Shown here piece by piece: positions 1-12,481 of a DNA stretch of 64,000 nt; position 1 is the stretch's first letter, and each line of letters begins with the position of its first letter. A model generated the notes under the pieces. It saw only the letters and a list, made by a program, of their open reading frames with translations. It did not search any database and was not told the DNA's origin. Source of the stretch: Tubulanus polymorphus (taxonomy: Eukaryota; Nemertea; Palaeonemertea; Tubulaniformes; Tubulanidae); the NCBI RefSeq assembly GCF_964204645.1, contig NC_134029.1, forward strand, positions 19,240,450 to 19,304,449, in the 5' to 3' direction. The position numbers and the translations under genes were made by a program.

Positions 1-107
1 GATTTTTCGTCGATCTCGAATTCGTCGGGCCGCGTAAATCCTGATCCGGTGCCGAGCGAATACGTAACTTGAGCGTTTACTCCGCAATCTGGATCTGTCG
101 CCGACAC
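1..107 (-). CDS. Protocadherin-like cadherin, downstream exon (partial, runs off window)
   Basis: Read on the minus strand from 107 down to 1. A splice acceptor (ATATTTGCAG) ends at 108. Reading continues in phase 0 from the large exon at 14221-12482, giving VSATDPDCGVNAQVTYSLG and then a segment ending FEIDEKS. This is the start of a cadherin repeat: the A/D-x-D calcium motif, then the NAQVTYS strand, then the F-x-I-D strand. It therefore continues the sixth extracellular cadherin repeat of the same protein. The 3' end of the exon, the transmembrane segment and the cytoplasmic tail lie outside the window. The join is inferred from matching phase and domain continuity; a spliced cDNA would prove it. 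Confidence 0.85.
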   Translation of the reverse strand, partial: MSATDPDCGVNAQVTYSLGTGSGFTRPDEFEIDEK

Positions 108-1458
108 CTGCAAATATACAGGTCGTTAGAAGATATATTGAAAGTCAAGGTCATTGTGATTGCAAGGTTTTTTTTATTGAAATTTTGCCATCTCATAAGA
201 AATATGAAGGGCTTAATGGTAGAATAACCACACTCCAAAGGGGAGAATAGATACTCAGTTAAAAACTATCTACTGATCTACTAAGAGTTTAAAACGTTAT
301 GTCATTTTAATTTTTTGATTGAATAAATTCTTGATTTTAAAACTTTTAAATCTATAGGCCTATCTATGTGGTGTATGTGATGGGTTTTTATCTAATCACG
401 AAGGACGAGAAGCATAAAGAGGGTTAACAAATACAGTCACTAGTATCTCATTGATACCTTTTTTCATTCGAAATGGCTTAGCAATAAATTTAGCTCAGTT
501 AACCAATAAATACTTGATTCATTAATAAAACATTGATACATTCTACAATTGATAATATATACTCTTTTTGGGATATTTGGCTAGACATTGTTATATTGTA
601 CACGGTATATTGGCTCAAATTTTCCAATTGAATGACCATTCATACATAACTAACACTCTAAAGCCTGCATGCTGTTTTTCGGCGTAGATTAACATTTTAA
701 AGGTATACGTAATAAATTCTCAAAATTCGCTAAGAATGACCAATGTTCCTTTAATAAGGGTAGGAGGAACCAGCAAGTTATAACGCCTTTTGTTCGACGG
801 CGGATTATGTCCAGTTGGACTATAGGGCATAAAATAAAGGCATTTATTGTACTTTTATGGACTATATGAGCTATACGACACCGTTTGCAAGTCGGCTTAA
901 TTACAAAACGGTTGGATTTTACTGAGCCATGCGTGTCCTTGTTCAGTTCGAAACAATATTACTGCCACACCTTACACTTCGCTGTATATACCCCACAGCG
1001 GATACATGTTTGTGTGTCCAACTCGACAAACATTTTGGCCGAAAGCCAACGCGAAAACTGAAATAATTTTCCCAAAGGGCGATCGGGAAAGAAGATTAAA
1101 ATAGTCGATTCAAAGGAGAATTCGGATATGTAATCATAATCAATGAGTTTGAGAGTACTATATGTGAACATTTTAATTCACGTAGGTTCCGAGACAAAAA
1201 TCCTATTAGTCAGTCATGAAAACAAACTCGGGAAAATATCAGAAACATCAAGGTCTTCAGCTTTTACGATATAGGTCTTATAGGTACCATTAGCAGACGC
1301 CTGTAAATTGTGGGGCGTTAGGATGACACATAAGCCCGTAAATTGCGGGGCGTTTGGATGTCAATTGAACATTTCGGCATACACAATGTTCACTTGTCAG
1401 ATTTCAAATGTTTTATGATTTTTCCATAGAGAGCTTTATAATGAAGACGGAACCGCCT

Positions 1459-1555
1459 GCCTCGTGGCCTGGGGAATTTATGGGACCTATTGCTATTATG
1501 TAATAAATATGTAGACACAAGCAACGTTGTCACCAAATATTACCCAATTAGACCG
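1459..1555 (+). repeat. 97-bp exact direct repeat, copy 1
   Basis: This segment begins GCCTCGTGGCCTGGGG and ends CCCAATTAGACCG. It is repeated without a mismatch 705 bp downstream at 2164-2260 in the same orientation. Flanking bases differ, so the identity is confined to the unit. It has no open frame of note. Confidence 0.9.
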
Positions 1556-2163
1556 GAGTGTGGGAATTATGAGACGCTTAGACCCTGCACATGAAAAGTT
1601 GATATGATATGAGTGTTCGATGGTTTGTTAATTTCGAACAATTAAGCACCAATAAAACTAATACCCGATGATCTCGTCGTATCTCCAGGTACCCAGTTGC
1701 CTAGACTACCGTCTGAGTGTATACTTAAAGCATTCCGCGATTATTTTCATATTTTCAGAAAAATCATGATGGTCGAAATTTCATCTCATTAAAGGAACTA
1801 TTTCACCTTCATGATGAATCATGACTATAAACAAGACTACATTAATAAGCAAATCTGATGTGAAAGTGGAAAAAAATGTTTTTCAGTCAATGTCCTCACT
1901 TTGTTGTAGGCCTATATACATGTACGGTAGAACCCGATTAATTCCGATAATTTCGGACCGACAAAATCCTTGCTTACTCAACATTTTTGAGAAATCTGGA
2001 TTAAACATTATATCTTGCATACATGATCGTAGGAGGAGCATAGATAATATCCAGATCAGATAAAAATCAGCCTAACTCGGACACGGCCGAATCAGACAAA
2101 TTTGACTTTTAACTCATTGCTTTTAATCATTTTCTGATTTCCGAACGTATTTTTCAACCCCCA

Positions 2164-2260
2164 GCCTCGTGGCCTGGGGAATTTATGGGACCTATTGCTA
2201 TTATGTAATAAATATGTAGACACAAGCAACGTTGTCACCAAATATTACCCAATTAGACCG
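2164..2260 (+). repeat. 97-bp exact direct repeat, copy 2
   Basis: Identical to 1459-1555. The absence of substitutions in intronic DNA suggests recent duplication or gene conversion, or insertion of two young copies of one family. Confidence 0.9.
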
Positions 2261-3929
2261 TCCATCTTACATCAACTTGTTCGACAACATTTCCATCCGC
2301 GAGCCGAAAAGTCCAGTTTTAAGGTTCATTGAAAATGTACTAATTACGTAATAATAAAAATATTGATAACAATAATTTATTTACACTAAAACCCATTATA
2401 GGTATTAGAGGGACTCAAAATTTATGACTAGCGTATCGTTACACCATCTGGTGTGTGCCGGTACCCCTGTTCGAACGACTGCTGCTGCGCATAAGACTTC
2501 AAGACCAAAACCATACGGCGTAAAATCTTGCGCGCAGTTAGTTCCCTACTGACACACTAATGAATAACGCGAGGAACGAGGACACAAAACAGTAGTTCGT
2601 CACGAAAAATATGCCAAAAATTACAACGTGACGCAAAGAATGAATATATACAGCCGATCGCAAGACGACCACGACGACGTTTTTTCGAAATCGGCGAACA
2701 TTCGTCAATCGGCGTTTAGATAAGATCTTCTTTGTGAGCAGACACGACGCTCTGAAGTACTATTCATTGACGAAATTACCGAGCACTCGACCTGAATTTT
2801 ATCCACTTTTCTATAAAAACAGAACGACGACGATGATGACTAAAACCGGCTGGTCGTGTTTTTTTTTCAAGCGAGAATGTGGAAAATTAATCTATCGCGT
2901 CTATGACACGAACGTCGAGTAAATCATTTATCAGTATTTCTCAGTGTTTAACGTCATTCTTCCCTCTATGCGCCGTGTGTGTGAAAAATCAAACATAAAG
3001 AATCGCGGACAGATTGAATTGAATTTGTGAGTTATTAATACTTAATCGAGTTGACAGCTATGAGTTTTAAATCACCGATTACGTGTTGAAATACTCGTTT
3101 GAAAATCGATACGATAGGAACGGCCGAACACGCGTCGATTTTTGGAAACGGAACAAACTTGAAGAAAGACCTATAGAATGATGAAATTGATCTACAACAT
3201 CCATACTTTTTTATGAATTAACTCTCTACATATCACAGGGTGTCTGTCCATTGTCAATGGTTCGAATAACTGAGACCAAAGTTGCGCGTAAATATAGTCG
3301 AGGTCCATGGGCAAATTTCATCGGATGTCCTGGGCGCCTGGGACACTCAAACATTTTTTCAAATAGGCCCATAGATGTTTTGCAATTATCAAAACACAAA
3401 TTTCATAGCTGAGTTGATCTACTTGCATTTGGTTCCACAGAAGCCCACAGAATATCTTTGCTTGTACCTAATTTCTTGGGGTGTATTTGTGCCTTCCTGA
3501 TATTTGCCCTTGAGTTAACAACTAGCAAACGTGTTACATTAGACACGGAAATGACTGACATGAAACTTATAATTGTATTCCCATAAATAAACGAGGGGTT
3601 TTCAAGACTATGATCATTTCTGCCCAAACATTCGGGGCTGTATTTCGCTCGAAATTTCACCGTGTACCAATACACCGTAGATACAAATTATAACTGGCGC
3701 TTGTTGAGCATTCGGACAAAGCATAGCGTGCGTTCGCGTAACCAAACCATCAGCTTGCACAGATTCGAGTAATAAATGAAATATGAATAGTAGGCGAGAG
3801 TTATGTAATAATTTCAATGCGCCTATCAATACTCGATATAGACATCCAGCGTGTACAAGCTGTGATATTACCCATCAAATAGACTGATACTAATGACGGT
3901 ATTCTACATAATTCATGAAGGCGTAGCTT

Positions 3930-4215
3930 TGAGCCGGGCCCGTGCCGAGAGGGGGTTCAGGGTTAGCAACCAAACCCCCTTAAATTTTCATAGTGCCCTT
4001 CGAAAAGTCAGTGTCAAAAAATTAGGGCCAAGATTTTTCTAAATTTGTATAGAATTTTCATGCTTTTTTGGAAAATGAAAAGTAATCGATTCTAAAATTA
4101 TTTGTTCAGGTACCCGGGCGCTTCATATTTATGATCTGCCCTTTTTCAATAGGAAAGTGCCCCTTTTTGAAATACAACTGTCCCTCAAAAAAGCTGGCCA
4201 CAGGCCTGTGAACTG
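3930..4215 (+). repeat. Dispersed non-coding repeat (family also at 47.6 and 51.8 kb)
   Basis: It starts near GCCCGTGCCGAGAGGGGGTT and ends near GCCACAGGCCTGTG. The order of landmarks is G-run, CCTTCGAA, GGAAAATGAAAAG, TTTGTTCAGGT, CCGGG, TTCAATAGGAAAGTG. The same order occurs at 51820-52085 on this strand and at 47587-47890 on the other. Divergence between copies is substantial. No ORF is conserved, so this is a non-autonomous element of unknown class. Confidence 0.65.
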
Positions 4216-7200
4216 GAAAAGGGAAATAGTTTTCTTGAAAATATGGAATGAATGGGAAATCAAAATTAGCCTGATAAATATGATATCAAATTGATATTCA
4301 GCAGCATTGTCAATAGACCTACTCTAAGATCTTAATGCTGGCACAGCAGTTGTACAATGACATGCCTTTTTGTTAAAACATATGAAAGTTCATTTATAAG
4401 GGGAAAAGTCTAGTTGACCATATCTAAATATCGCTGACCTTTCAAACTTTCTACGAATTCTAACAACAGAAAATAATTCGACTACAAAAGTCTTGTAGGT
4501 ACTCGAATTTCTATGACGGCTGGTAAAATGTAATAGGTCTGAAGCTTTCGAGAGCAAATTCAATAAAAAGTAGGCTTTTCACGTTAGGTAAAGAGATGAT
4601 ATGAGCAACAATGGGTGGTCTGAACTATTGCCTCATGGGATCACGGTAATGGTCATGACTATTCGGGTTTGGTTTTTGGGAAAAATTTGTTTCTTTACTA
4701 GGGCTCCTATTTTAGTTCTATGATAAACAATCAAAAACACTGATCCTTAAATTTTGGATACATAACTATCCTTGGGGTCAATCTCTCGGAAAATTACTCA
4801 GGGGCCACTATTATTTGACTTGCTTTTCCCCTGACTATTCCATGGCACGTACGTTTTTTTCCATGACTTGGTCTGCTAAGAATTCAACCAATTAACAGTC
4901 AAATATATATGACATAGACAGAGTTTGAATTTAAGTGCAATCTAGCAAATTTCACTGACTTTTCCATGGTTTTAGCTGTATTACAAAATTTCCCTGACCA
5001 TTCCCCGAATTTTTTGATAGATAGATTTTTTGATGAACACTTTTGATAGATGGAAGACATTAAGTCTTGAGCCGAATAATGACAACTTAATACAACGTTC
5101 CAACCAATTGCGGCAGCAATAGACTCAATTAAGCGGAATTTCGTACCTAGTTTCAACCACCTGTCATTTACTTCGAATTAACACAGGTAATTTTAGCCTT
5201 CATATCTGAATGTCGATATACGCTAGGAACAGCCAGACAATTCACTTATATATAAATACCTTTGCCGATCATAAAAGAAGAATTGGCTTTTGAAAACAGA
5301 TATTGCAGCGCGTTATAATTAACGCCCGGGTATTTTGTATGACAAACGCGATTCAATAGAACCAAAGTCAATGTCGGTGCGAAAATAAAAAAAAAACATA
5401 TACGAAAATTGCTGGTTTCAGCCATTCCCAGTGTAACATATAACACAACGCCAAAAAAAAATCATAATACGCCTAATTCCCGAAGTAAACCCGGTGCTCT
5501 AGATTCGTTTAAAAAAAAGACTTTTCGACCAATTCGTGAATTTCGCTCAAGGAAATTGATCGTCAACGTACATTCGATTCGAGTTCTAAAGGGGCATGGT
5601 CCCTTTAGAATGTAGGAACTGGCAATATCGCCACTGAAAGTATTCGCTGGCCTTAATCTTCGAATTCCAAGCAAAATAAAAAACATTATATACATAACTA
5701 GTCGTCTCTCTCTACCCCTCTCTCGTTTAAAACCACTACAAGCAACAATTGAGTTTTTAACTGAACGTATTTTAGTTTTGTTTACTCTTCGATAATGGGT
5801 TTTCAAACTTGTTCGGATGTCGTCGGGGCCGGGATAACATTACCGGCGTTTAAGAGACGACTGTCGCCCGAAGGTAAACACGTATATTTCGGGATAATAC
5901 GAAATCCTGATGTATTAGTCTGGATTTATCTATTTGGAAGAAAATGTTTTTTTCCCCCGGATAATATCTAATAATCAGTACTGCGAAAAGCGAAGTGCGC
6001 TATCCGATATGACAAATATTTTACGTAAGGATTTCTGCGAAGAGGCCTAATATGGATCGAATCAATATTGGACTATACGGAAAGTATATGATCAGCAAAA
6101 AAATTGCCAGCACTTTTTTCCAGTGGAAAACACTTTGAAAATCTGGGTCCCAACAACGATGTAGGGCTCAGTTAGTTGATCTCTAGTTGATGCCAAGATG
6201 CTGGGATTGCTAAACTCCTCCGCGACTTCAGCCGCAACTTTACCCTTCCAGTGCGTCTACACCGCAGTGCGGTGTATAAATCAGTGATGGGTTTTGTTAG
6301 TACGCCGCATCGCAGTGTATTGATGTTATTAGTAATTAGATTCTATTTCTATTGAAAGATTGCAACACCTGTCAAACAGCGAAATACTAGTCACTAACGA
6401 TACACTGCACCATGGGGTAGACACACTACAGTGGTATGCTCGTTTTTCAATGCACTGGGGTAGAATTTTTTTTAATTTTTAAATTATCTCCAGCACTTTT
6501 GGGCATTGATTAGTCAACGCTGAAATGGTTAAGAGTTGGATCATTTCAATAGTTTTACGATATGAAAACGATATTAAAACGCATTTGTAAACTATTTAAC
6601 TACTCATTCGAGGTATTCGATTTGAGGTAGACCTAACTCGTATATCATCATCATCAATCGCTATGGAACGATCGATTTTTGAAAATATTCAACAACAAAA
6701 ATCGTCGAAAATTTCGATGAAATTCGACCGGATTGGCTGACGTTGGAGAGGTTGTTTCGGTAGTCGTCGAGTCTATATACACGACGCGGACACTCGAATC
6801 CCACTGCTGAACACATCTGCCGTACTCAGACACACGAAACCCACGCGGTATACATAAACACGTACGTGTAATGAAGTAATATCGATAATTCCCCGAGAAC
6901 AATAGACAAAATACACACAACGTTCATTGATCAGTCGATGGCTGTGCTGTCCAGTAGCGCCGGCGAGATGGTGCTGTTAATAGTAATAGCGCGCGAACAA
7001 CAGTCTCAAACAACCTCCTCCATGCTGCTCTACACGCGGCTTAACTTTCACTATATTCTATAGAAATTAGCCATACACGATGCCCACAGATACCTGAACT
7101 CAATCGGAGAATATTTGACCTATCTATCCTAATGCGAGAAAACCAACGATTTATAGGATGAAAAATTGAAACGAAGAGTAAGATATTCTGAAATTGATCT

Positions 7201-8895
7201 AAATCCACAGCGTTTTGGCAATTGAGCCTGTTCAACAGGTTTCAATGACTACGACGGCCAAGAGCAAAATTTTCACTCCAGAGTAATCAGTGAAATTTTC
7301 AGGACCTAGTTCCACAGTTCTGAGTAAATACTTGACTCGGAGTTAACTCATCGAAAATGAACTAATTTTAACTCTACGAGTCGTGACGACTGTGGAACTG
7401 AATCCATAGATGAGCAGAAAGCTCAAACTTTGGCCTAAATATTTTCCCAGGAATATTGTCACTAGTGGCCTGCTGTACGATTTAGACAGGTGTTTATCAC
7501 TTTTCGATATGTTTATAGATGACGATTAACTCATATTGTATTAAATACACAATTGTATTTGTATATAATGACCAATAGTGAGATTACCGGTTTATCAATT
7601 GGGAGTTAGGGCAATTCATCAACCAATTGTCATGTTCAGTTTGCTGTGATTGAAGAGATAAGTCATGACAGCCGTTCGTTATAATGATAGCCCAACACTT
7701 ACACGCTGATAAGACCAGTTTACAAAAATACTCCTACAAAGACGATATAACCCTTATGATAAAACACGGTGATAAGTACTCAACAAGATCTTCAACTGCA
7801 CGATAAATGTCATTCAAAGTTCCGTCAAATGACAGGTTGTATAGAAACCAAATGCGATTTTTCCGAATGAATTTTCCAAAAGAAAAACATGGACAAAGAA
7901 GAAATTTTCCGCGAGAAAAAAATTATTTGTACTTTGGTCACTGGCAGAGTCCAATTCATAGGATGTCAGTCCTACTTGAAACGTAATTACCGTATATAAA
8001 TAGCTTAGTGGTGGTGATATTAATGCTTTATTCTTTCAATAATATGATATTGCTGTAGTACATGAAACTCTCCATCGGTGAAGATCTGACAGTTTAGTAT
8101 TTCACATAATCGATATTCATTCCACGTAAATACTTGAATGTAAGCATAATTTCAGGTATTCGAATTAAAAACCTAATTGAGAATCGGAATAGAAAACAGA
8201 GCGTTGTACTGTATGGGCTTGAATCCGACGCCCGACATTAAAATATAAACGAAATGCTCGCGACCATTTTGTCATTTCCGATTAATACGAGACGTATATT
8301 AATAATGGCTCGGCGCTCTATAGTGGGAAATCGATAATTAAATCAAACATCATCACAACCATTCATTAACGGGACATACTCCCACTTGCCGGGTATATCA
8401 AACATATAGTGCGGGTACGTGTAGCCTAATAAAACCATACTTCATGTTCATTGAAATTAGTCTTTAACAAGAAAGTTAATCATAAATGCATAATTTGATG
8501 CCTCCAAAAGAAATAACGACTATTTTTCGAATCTTCGATGGACTATCGAAATGTTGTTTAATGAAATCTACAAATGTTGCATGACTTAATTAAGGGGTTC
8601 TAGCTGTAATAGGGTACTTCATTGAATTAGTACATCAAGTTATATACACCTATATACCCTGTAAATGACCTTTTTTAAAATCATGATCCAGCTAACAATA
8701 ATAGACCAGGCTGGAATAGAAATGAACTGAGTAAAAATTTGATTGCATTTTACATAAATGACCCGGTCGATTAGGAGAAACGATGTATTGTTTTGTTTTA
8801 GCCTTAAGAAATCTTATTTCATCAATTACAATGTCACAATCATCAGGTAAAAATGTTTTACATTCAACTCCTGGGTACCATGTCTGATGATAATA

Positions 8896-9144
8896 GCCGC
8901 GATCACACGAGCATTTTTGGTCCGGGCCAGACTTGGCCGACCAAAAACGTTGGACCAGGCCCGAGCCTAATTTTAGCACCAGGCAAATGATTGCGTTTGA
9001 ATTGCAACTGGCACCGGAAATGATCCACTTCGTTTTGTTTGAGCATTGTTGAGTATCGAGTGAATGGTTTGCTTGTGAACACGCTTTCTAATTAGGCACG
9101 GGCCAAATTTGGCCCGGGCCAAATCTTCTCCGTGTGATCGCGGC
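8896..9144 (+). mobile_element. 249-bp inverted-repeat transposon (MITE) with TAATA duplication
   Basis: The element begins GCCGCGATCACACG and ends with the exact complement CGTGTGATCGCGGC. Imperfect inverted similarity, including GGGCC-rich blocks, continues for about 45 bp inward. The bases TAATA directly flank both ends (8891-8895 and 9145-9149), as expected for a target-site duplication. No coding capacity is seen. The superfamily is not assigned; a 3-bp or 2-bp duplication reading is also possible. Confidence 0.75.
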
Positions 9145-10096
9145 TAATATACCTACTAAAATCTACGAATTGCTCAGACCAACAAATCGTACTGAAACCC
9201 ATGCCCCTAAATCATGTACTTAATTGTGTAAAAGCGAACTTTTCAATACGTTTATGATGTGAAAAACACGATTTCGTTCATTCACATTCGATCCCCCATG
9301 AAATCGGTTTAATGACTTGGAAATAAAAGCCGTAAAAGTCTCGAGATCTCGAAGGCGAAAATAATTGCCTTTTCCTTAAAAAGAGGAAATATTCTATCGC
9401 CCCAGCGATACAGGCATTTTCAAGGGTTATCGGGTCAGAATGATTTCCTGTGTTTTCCAGACTTGATTAACATCAGTTCTCTCGCGTTAGACCATGAAAA
9501 TTTTTCCCGCCGCCACGACAAAAATTTTTACGACGTCTGAAAATACGTCGGTTTAATCGGCGGAAAATACAAGAAGCAAATTGGTCGAACACTGAAACCT
9601 GTCTCATAAATTTTCAACTATCCAGTAGGCCTATTAGAAACAAAATGAGCACTCACTTAACCCGACAGTGATAACCATAAAACAAGCCAAAAGTTCAAAA
9701 CGGCAAAACAGGCAAAACGGCAAATCTTTCCGTAATCTATTGTATATGCATAGATATATATACATAATATACCCTTTTGATCTGATTCGGACCGATTTCA
9801 CATTTGCCATCGCTCACTACAGGAGTTTCTAGACTGGAAGGCAAAAAGATTAATCAGACTCCTTGAAGACTGCGCAAACTAAATCATATCGGAAACTTGG
9901 GGGTGATCAAACACTGGCGCGGTATATTATCACTGAGTTAAAATGCTAAGCTGGCCTTTCATCTGACATTAAAGAGCGCCACTACAAAAAAAATACACAG
10001 TTGTTTATACAAATATACATATATATTCAAGCAGGCCTAAGCTAGAATGCCGAAATCGAATTGTATCCAAGTCATTTAAGAAAATGCTTAATGTAA

Positions 10097-10345
10097 CCAA
10101 CAGCACAGCCACTCTACAACGCTAAGTTTGACTGATCTACAAGTAACTTCAGCCTTCTAAATTAATTTTATTATCAATTATTTTGATCCTATAGCAAAGA
10201 AAACTGGATTCAGCCAAAAAACCAACAGCGAAGACTCTACAACGCTAAGTTTGGCAGATCTACAAGGAGCTTCAGCCTCCCAAATTAATTTTTCAAATAC
10301 CTATCATTTTGATCCTATAGCAAAGAAAACTGGATTCATCAAACA
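10097..10345 (+). repeat. Tandem duplication, 125-bp unit
   Basis: Two head-to-tail copies, 10097-10221 and about 10222-10345. Each starts CCAACAGC and ends AAAGAAAACTGGATTCA. The copies differ by scattered substitutions and small indels. A 76-codon open frame begins in the second copy but lacks an ATG start and any recognisable domain, so I do not call a gene. Confidence 0.8.
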
Positions 10346-10802
10346 CGTTCAATACATTTCTCAGGTCTTACAATTCATAAGCGTAATTTTTATCAAATCT
10401 TGGTACGAAACTGCTTATTCTTATCGCAGAAGTATGAAAAGATACATATATAGAGTGCCCAAAGTAGAATCCTGCCCCTAGCCGACGAATTTAATGGTAA
10501 TGTTCTTGCTATGGAAACTACGGGTCACGTCGAAGTCAGATTTTATGGGTTTTCGTGCATTCTTAATGTCATTGCTCATAACCATGTACTATAACTTAAG
10601 GCTATGAGTCTTTCCGATATAAACGCATTCAAGTAATGTCGAGCGACGATTATTCAGGCTTGACACAACCGCGGATCGTTTCAATCGTTCTTTTTACAGT
10701 ATATACCTGCAGGCCGGCGTATAAGACGAATACCTGCGGGTCACTAATAAGTCACAACACAGCAGAATGAATAAGAAATACATAAACAACCAACTAATAC
10801 AG

Positions 10803-10805
<3 letters not shown>

Positions 10806-10860
<55 letters not shown>
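10806..10860 (+). repeat. (TA)n microsatellite
   Basis: About 27 uninterrupted TA units in intronic sequence. Confidence 0.97.
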
Positions 10861-10862
<2 letters not shown>

Positions 10863-11240
10863 CCGGAACACACATATATTATACAATTTTCAAACGAATA
10901 CTGAATTTTTTGAATGAGCAAGAAAGACGGGATTGGTAAAAATCTTCTTTACCGAATAAAATTCGCAGGGCCTGAACCCACAATTATCGAATAGATTTTC
11001 ATTGGACCCATGAAATCAAGGGTATTTTTTCGATTACAACTTCATAATTATAACAATAATAATAATGATGATAATAATTTATTTTTTAAAGCACTTTAGA
11101 TTAAGATCAATCTTAAAGCTCTCTACGACTCGACGCAATCAGAAAAATTAGTTAAGATAATATTCTAATAAACTTCCATCGAGATTAGTGTAATTTCAAA
11201 ACTTCAATCTCGGTTATGTTTGAACTCATTTTGAGAAATG

Positions 11241-11243
<3 letters not shown>

Positions 11244-11283
<40 letters not shown>
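11244..11283 (+). repeat. (TA)n microsatellite
   Basis: About 20 TA units, followed by a short interrupted tail. Confidence 0.95.
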
Positions 11284-11290
<7 letters not shown>

Positions 11291-12481
11291 AATCAAAGTT
11301 TATGTAAGCGTTTGGAACTACAAGGCTTCAATCTACCATCAAACATAGGCTACAGTTTAGACCGATGAAGCATGGTAGGATTGGAACCACTTATGATATT
11401 ACTATTTTCTAATAAACTAATTTAGTTATTTCAAACTTCATCGAAATATTATACATATTTTTCCCCCACCTATTTTCCCCGCAGCCGGTAAGCTGTACCA
11501 GAACTCTCTCTCCCCTCGCCTCAGGCTAACCATTTTTCACCTGTTCCGAGCAATTATACGAGGCCAGCGTTTTTCCCGGAAAGAAAAGAATTTTCCGCCA
11601 GCAAATTGCGGCGGTGCACTAAAACGTGAGGATTTGTAAATGCGAAAAGTGCGCGGAGAGAAAAGGTTTCCCGTTAAAAACGACAACGGGCGCATTTCGC
11701 TATCGAGAAAATATCTAGAGGAACTATCGACAACAACCTTCAAATATTTGTAAACTGTTAACTCAACGGCCTATATAACATCAAATAAAGAAATATTTGG
11801 TCAGGTAAAGCAAGCTTTTGCGGAGCAAACAACTCGGACAGGAAATGCTGGTCACTCATATTCGAAGCTAAATAGTGACGTAAAGGAAACTACGCAAACT
11901 ACTGATGTTTGTCTCGAAGGAATAAACGACGCTTAACCCCTTAGGCCTAATCAATATCCACCTAGTTGATATAACGTTTTAATAATTGTAGCTCGTGGAG
12001 TCAGACATATTTCATTCGGAGGTTCATTAGTGACAATTAAAACTTCATTGTAACTACATGTATTCTATCTATCCGCCGGTTATCATAAAAAAAACTTTTG
12101 AGCAACTGACCCTAGTATGCTAAGTTCCACCGCCTAAAAAAAGCTTATTTTCTTATGAGTTATGATAGTGCAAATGTGATTAGATTTTTGATATCATAAA
12201 TTCAATCACTTGCACTATATGCCTGAAGATACTCTCTAGAGATCATTTCACCTCTCTAAGGAGAGTTCGAAACACTGTGTCTTTATATCTTTTTTTGACT
12301 CAATAAATTATCAGTTTTCAATACTTTTAATCCGTAAATAGTGGGTTTTATCATATCATATCGTCTCTCCGCGTTTGATTGAGGCTATTCTACCAATAAA
12401 TATATTGACTCATTAGAAATTGAGAATTCTACTTGATATTTTCAACTGTTGTGAAATCATTGGCCGAGATGAAAAACTTAC

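Larger units (their letters stand above)
108..12481 (-). other. Long intron of the protocadherin-like gene
   Basis: The minus-strand donor AAG|GTAAGT lies at 12482/12481 and the acceptor at 109-108, so the intron is about 12.4 kb. I see no exon inside it. It holds a 97-bp exact repeat pair, a dispersed repeat at 3.9 kb, a small inverted-repeat transposon at 8.9 kb, a 125-bp tandem duplication at 10.1 kb and two TA microsatellites, each listed separately. Short open frames in it show no recognisable domain. A small perfect hairpin (10-bp arms) lies at 5583-5609. Confidence 0.8.

Noticed and set aside
5462-5806. 114-codon minus-strand ORF
   Set aside because: No recognisable domain, lies inside the long cadherin intron, and overlaps a plus-strand frame of similar quality.
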